64,000 nucleotides of DNA, taken from Ridgeia piscesae (lineage: Eukaryota > Annelida > Polychaeta > Sabellida > Siboglinidae). The notes under the pieces were generated by a model. The model was not told the DNA's origin, ran no database searches, and saw nothing but the letters and a program-made list of their open reading frames with translations. Shown here piece after piece: positions 60,580 to 64,000 of this stretch (position 1 is its first letter; every line of letters starts with the position of its first letter). The position numbers and the translations under genes are program-made. Where the stretch lies: positions 226,001 to 290,000 of the forward strand of contig JAODUO010000554.1 of the NCBI GenBank assembly GCA_025642075.2, given 5' to 3'.

Positions 60580-60725
60580 CGATCAAAATAACGCCAAAAA
60601 AAACGTTCACATGTAAACGTTAAACCAACGTTTCTGCTAACGTTAAATGAACGTTTCCATGCTATCTGGGACACACCACACACACCACACATCACACACA
60701 CCATACACACCACATACACCACACA
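60580..60725. repeat. AACGTT-rich palindromic cluster and CACACCA run
   Basis: AACGTT/AACGTTTA boxes recur five or six times within 60600-60660 in both orientations (GTAAACGTTAAACC, AACGTTTCTGCTAACGTTAA), then ACACACCACACACC to 60725. It may be an end of an unrecognised short transposon. Confidence 0.45.
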
Positions 60726-60729
60726 CATA

Positions 60730-61028
60730 AAATATGAAGTACTTGTAGATAGCTGTCGTTGTAGTAGTCTACAACGACGTAACTATTATTAACATACATT
60801 GGTTGTTCAATTACATGCGCGCATCTTCAGCACTGAACTGCCACGACCTATAGGCTTTATACATTCAGTTGCCACGCCCATCTTCCCAACGTATAAAGTA
60901 TGACATTTAGTTATAATTATGTGTAGCTTGATTATATATCCAAATATAATAACATGCCATATCATGTAATACAAGAAACTTAACACATACATAAAACTAA
61001 TAATGTAAATGCAACAAAACAATCTTAC
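60730..61028. other. Unique sequence in the intron of the minus-strand candidate gene
   Basis: AT-rich, no recognised feature. Confidence 0.35.
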
Positions 61029-61141
61029 CAGGCCGCTGGTGATAATTACTACTGGGTGTCGATAATAGGTGTTGACTGGTCGCTGGCCTAACAGGTTGTA
61101 CACTTTGTCCAACTGGGCTTGGTTTTACACAGTAGTGCCTT
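61029..61141 (-). CDS. Candidate exon of an uncharacterised minus-strand gene
   Basis: Minus strand: TTAGTCACCAG|A AGG ... CCTG|GTAAGA, phase 2 in, phase 1 out. It encodes RHYCVKPSPVGQSVQPVRPA then TSQHLLSTPSSNYHQRP, a disordered Gln/Pro/Ser-type segment. Phases match both neighbours. Another frame of the same stretch is also open, so coding is not certain. Confidence 0.4.
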
Positions 61142-61752
61142 CTGGTGACTAAGCGTATCCACCAGGGTTACACGACAACGAGATAGATGACTAGCTCTGA
61201 AGTGCAGATTAGACGACTAGCAAAACAATTAAGCAACACCTATTAGGTTATATTCCCCTAGTATTATTAACCCAATTCACTCTATATAGAATTAGTATAT
61301 AAACTATTAAATTACTTAATTAATAAACCAAAACTTCGTTTGCGTGTTTTCTAAGAAATTAAAATGATTCATCCAATGTTCGTGCGATTTACACATTGAA
61401 CACAATTCTTTCACAATGAATCGGAGTGCAACCGCACAATATAATACGTGGTTAAAATTAAAATTAAAAAAATTATGCGAATTAACATTGAACAAAATAC
61501 TATTACAATTAATCGCAATGCGACCGCACATTAACGCAGTTAAAATGGTAAATTTATATGAGCTTCAGCACTTGCTTCTCATAGAGGTTTTGTTCAAAAT
61601 TAGCGACACAACATAAGACGTCTGTTAAAAAAACAGCAACAGTTTTCTTGTACACCGAATGCTGAAAAGAACGTTGGCACACATGTTAGCAATAAGTAAA
61701 AATCTCTGTACACGACTTTATTTCAGTTTTATATAATTATTTAAATACTTAC

Positions 61753-61853
61753 TGGTTATTTTTGCATTTCAGGTGATTCCCGTGTCCGTCCTGTTCGCCG
61801 GTGGCATCGCAATGGGTCCATTTAATTAACTCAGAGGACACGCGATCGACCAT
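61753..61853 (-). CDS. Candidate first exon of an uncharacterised minus-strand gene
   Basis: Minus strand: ATG at 61853, 33 codons (MVDRVSSELIKWTHCDATGE, QDGHGNHLKCKNN), ends CA|GTAAGT, phase 2. It lies 432 bases from the divergent NEMP-like start, as in a bidirectional promoter. The plus strand here also reads VIPVSVLFAGGIAMGPFN after a TTTCAG, which is a competing interpretation. Confidence 0.35.
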
Positions 61854-62285
61854 GTTTTAGCTGCTATTGCAAGTAATATGGCACTATACGCTGATATTAA
61901 TATAGCTGCAACTGCCATGTCCAAACCGAACAAGAGACAAGAGAGTGTGGAACAATAGGCCTATACACGCACGCACGCACACACACATACATATATTATA
62001 TATTTGCAAAGCAGTGCTACTCTGTGAATAGAATCGTCCTTTCTTTTTGGCATGTCACATATTTCGCAGGAACCCCATATTTCAATGGTACATCATTTCT
62101 TGCTATACACCCAGTTCCGTTCGCGGGAATGATGATTTTTGGTCAAACTAAAAGTTAAATGTTTTAAACATGTATTGAATTCATGTTGTTGAAATATACT
62201 ACTTGATTCCGATAATCATAACTATATGAAAAGAACGTTTTGCAACATTTGTATACAATATTGATACCAAGTTGCATTTGAAGCA
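61854..62285. promoter_or_regulatory. Putative shared promoter region of two divergent genes
   Basis: 432-base gap between two divergent candidate start codons. It includes a short CACGCACGCACACACAC/ATATATT stretch near 61965-62000. No precise core-promoter element can be assigned. Confidence 0.3.
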
Positions 62286-62391
62286 ATGTCATTTTTAAAC
62301 GTTATACTTGTATTATCGCTCACATGTTGTGCTTCCTCGTTATCGTCGGCCGACCACGACGCTTTCGAAGAAGCTGTCCAACTTAGGAAAG
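62286..62391 (+). CDS. NEMP1: NEMP-like exon 1 (signal peptide)
   Basis: ATG at 62286 in context AGCAATGTC, 35 codons, ends AAAG|GTTTGT, phase 1. Hydrophobic core NVILVLSLTCCA followed by a Ser/Ala cleavage-type region. Confidence 0.65.
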
Positions 62392-63258
62392 GTTTGTATT
62401 TTTTATTGAAATAAACAGTATTGGCACGTATGTAGAATCCTGCAGTAATCTTTTTCTTAACTGGCCTAAATTATTAGGGCTTTTTTAAACCGTTTTTTAC
62501 TACCTATCAAATAGAATACATTCAATGATTCATTCAGAAACTTTTAAAAAGTGCAACTTTTTATGCCCAGAGCCCATGCAGAATTTATGTTCATTCAGGC
62601 TGGGTTTGTTTCAGATCAACTGAATGACATTTTAGAAGGTTTCACTTTATTATTTGCAGAGTAAATATAAATCCTCTTCTTCTGCCAATACTCCCTGATT
62701 TGTTGGGTGTCTCCCAGATTTGTGTGTGAATTTTTCAGAATATTTCCATCCCTGATTATCGCTTCAGATCTCGGCATGCTCCCACCTTCAAAAGTCGAGT
62801 GCAACAAAAAGGAGGTGTGATTCATAATAAATACATAAACAGGACCAATCTGTCAATTGAGATTCATACAAAATCTTATATCTCTTTGATAACTTTAATG
62901 TTGGCAGTTATAATAATTTCATGAAATGTAACTAACATGTCATTGTTTTGTGACTTGCAGTAAGAATATTCCCACTGAGTACAGCACACATGAAGGCCAT
63001 ATCTCAAACAGAGAAGATCTCCGGATTGGACATCTACTGCCATGAGAAGGAACTAAAACAACGCATATCTCGCATCTGGAGGAGTGTCACTGTAAGAACT
63101 TAGTAGTTACTATAGGGTATCGATCACATGATGACACTAGTTTGGTCATAATATTAATTATTATATTTTTTTAACAGCTTTTATCACAGCTTAACTTTAA
63201 CTGAATATTACCCTGGTAGTTATATTAAATTAGACCAATTTGACTGTTGCCACAAGTT

Positions 63259-63318
<60 letters not shown>

Positions 63319-63665
63319 GTATGTATATACATATGTGTGTGCAACTTTCAGTTGTCACTGTATTCTCCTATTTGTCTCTTAGTCAGAATTCATGCCTACT
63401 TGTTTCTGTGTGTCTTTCTATTTATTTCTGTTGCACCTACATGACCTCTATATGTTTCAGTTGCGCCTACGTACAGATGACAGTCGGTATGTTCTGTACC
63501 GGGGGCCGAACGCGTCGGCCGTCTGGCGACAGTGGGTGGACGCGAGTCAGAGCTGGCTCAATCTGATGCCTTGGAAGACGGACACTGTCTCACTGGCTCT
63601 TTTCAACGACACCTGTATTGGGGTGGACACTCTGGCCAATTATAGCATACAAGTGTACATTAAAC
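62286..63665 (+). CDS. NEMP1: Nuclear envelope integral membrane protein (NEMP)-like gene, 5' part
   Basis: Three phase-consistent exons give 146 codons, and the gene continues past the window. Residues 1-22 are a signal peptide (MSFLNVILVLSLTCCASSLS). The following lumenal domain has two candidate Cys (YCHEKE, DTCIG) and three N-glycosylation sequons (NAS, NDT, NYS). IWRSVTLRLRTDDSRYVLYR and NDTCIGVDTLANYSIQVYIK align with the IWTRIQIRVNSSRLVRV and TCLKVEI...YSVIVIRR segments of vertebrate NEMP1. NEMP proteins sit in the inner nuclear envelope and stiffen it, notably in germ cells. Identification rests on this pattern only; the transmembrane exons are outside the window. Confidence 0.55.
62961..63091 (+). 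CDS. NEMP1: NEMP-like exon 2
   Basis: GACTTGCAG|TA...ACT|GTAAGA, phase 1 to 0. It encodes RIFPLSTAHMKAISQTEKIS then GLDIYCHEKELKQRISRIWR. Confidence 0.75.
63261..63316. repeat. (AT)n microsatellite
   Basis: 28 AT repeats in the intron before NEMP-like exon 3. Confidence 0.97.
63461..63665 (+). CDS. NEMP1: NEMP-like exon 3
   Basis: TATGTTTCAG|TTG...AAAC|GTAAGC, phase 0 to 1. It encodes LRLRTDDSRYVLYRGPNASA, VWRQWVDASQSWLNLMPWKT, DTVSLALFNDTCIGVDTLAN, YSIQVYIK. No further exon is visible before the end of the window. Confidence 0.8.
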
Positions 63666-64000
63666 GTAAGCTTTTTCCACAATTACAGACAAGTTTTTTT
63701 TAGCCATTTCGTCATAAGAATGAGGCCAAATGCCCTTTAACAGTATAGTGCAGCAAATTGGTCCAATTGAATACTGGTATAATATGGTAAATTAGTCACT
63801 GCAGCTCAGTCTCATTATATTAGTGAATTTAGGTGGATAATGTGAAACGTTAAAGCAGCAATGCACGTCGGCCTGGGAGAGGGGTGCAGGATGCAGTCGC
63901 TACTTTAATAAACTGCGTACCCTATCATCTTGAGGAAACCAAAACCCAGGCCAGAGTTCTATACCTTTAATATCTCGCTTGTTGTTTAAGAAATAAACTT

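Noticed and set aside
61416..61616. Plus-strand 66-codon frame NRSATAQYNTWLKLKLKK
   Set aside because: AT-rich composition, no splice sites or recognised family; probably chance.

Overview
Eukaryotic genomic DNA, not bacterial: short coding exons with GT-AG introns, phase-matched joins, and very large amounts of micro-, mini- and satellite repeat, SINE-like and LINE-like fragments and a broken Ty3/Gypsy element. Gene content (an AGAP-type ArfGAP, an MRRF-like exon pair and a NEMP-like gene) and repeat style suggest an invertebrate animal, most likely a lophotrochozoan such as a mollusc. The lineage call is inference only.

The main gene is a plus-strand AGAP (centaurin-gamma) gene of about 35 kb. 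I could assemble its whole coding sequence from the first ATG (7644) to the stop (42882): 22 exons per transcript, 2799 nt including stop, 932 residues, with every exon-exon phase consistent. Domain order is a basic/serine-rich N-terminus, GTPase-like domain, disordered linker, PH part 1, long loop, PH part 2, ArfGAP zinc finger, ankyrin repeats. Between exon 8 and the PH region lie four candidate alternative exons (19583, 21312, 23635, 26397), all phase 0-0, all with GTAAGT donors, and some similar in sequence. They look like a mutually exclusive or cassette exon cluster.

The most unusual structure is the relation between minisatellites and exon edges. At least nine arrays in this window touch or overlap an exon boundary. 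In four of them the repeat unit itself contains exon sequence plus the splice site: 60-bp, 46-bp and 32-bp arrays in AGAP, and a 62-bp array in the unrelated MRRF-like gene on the other strand. Introns and flanks are otherwise filled by arrays with 18, 24, 29, 33, 35, 40, 43 and 57 bp units and by long (AC)n and (CT)n tracts.

Region by region: 1-3443 is a 43-bp minisatellite; 3444-7490 is upstream sequence with a LINE tail relic; 7491-42882 is AGAP; 43683-48724 is a 58-bp satellite of about 87 copies just past the AGAP 3' end; 49485-53210 is a decayed, internally deleted Ty3/Gypsy element; 53290-54400 is the 62-bp array continuous with a minus-strand MRRF exon (54348-54497), with a second MRRF exon at 54923-55175 carrying an in-frame TGA; 56949-61853 holds a candidate uncharacterised minus-strand gene, in whose introns lie a tandem 376-bp duplication with paired YY1-like sites and a LINE fragment; 62286-63665 is the 5' part of a NEMP-like gene on the plus strand, divergent from the candidate minus-strand gene. 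The window ends inside the NEMP-like gene.
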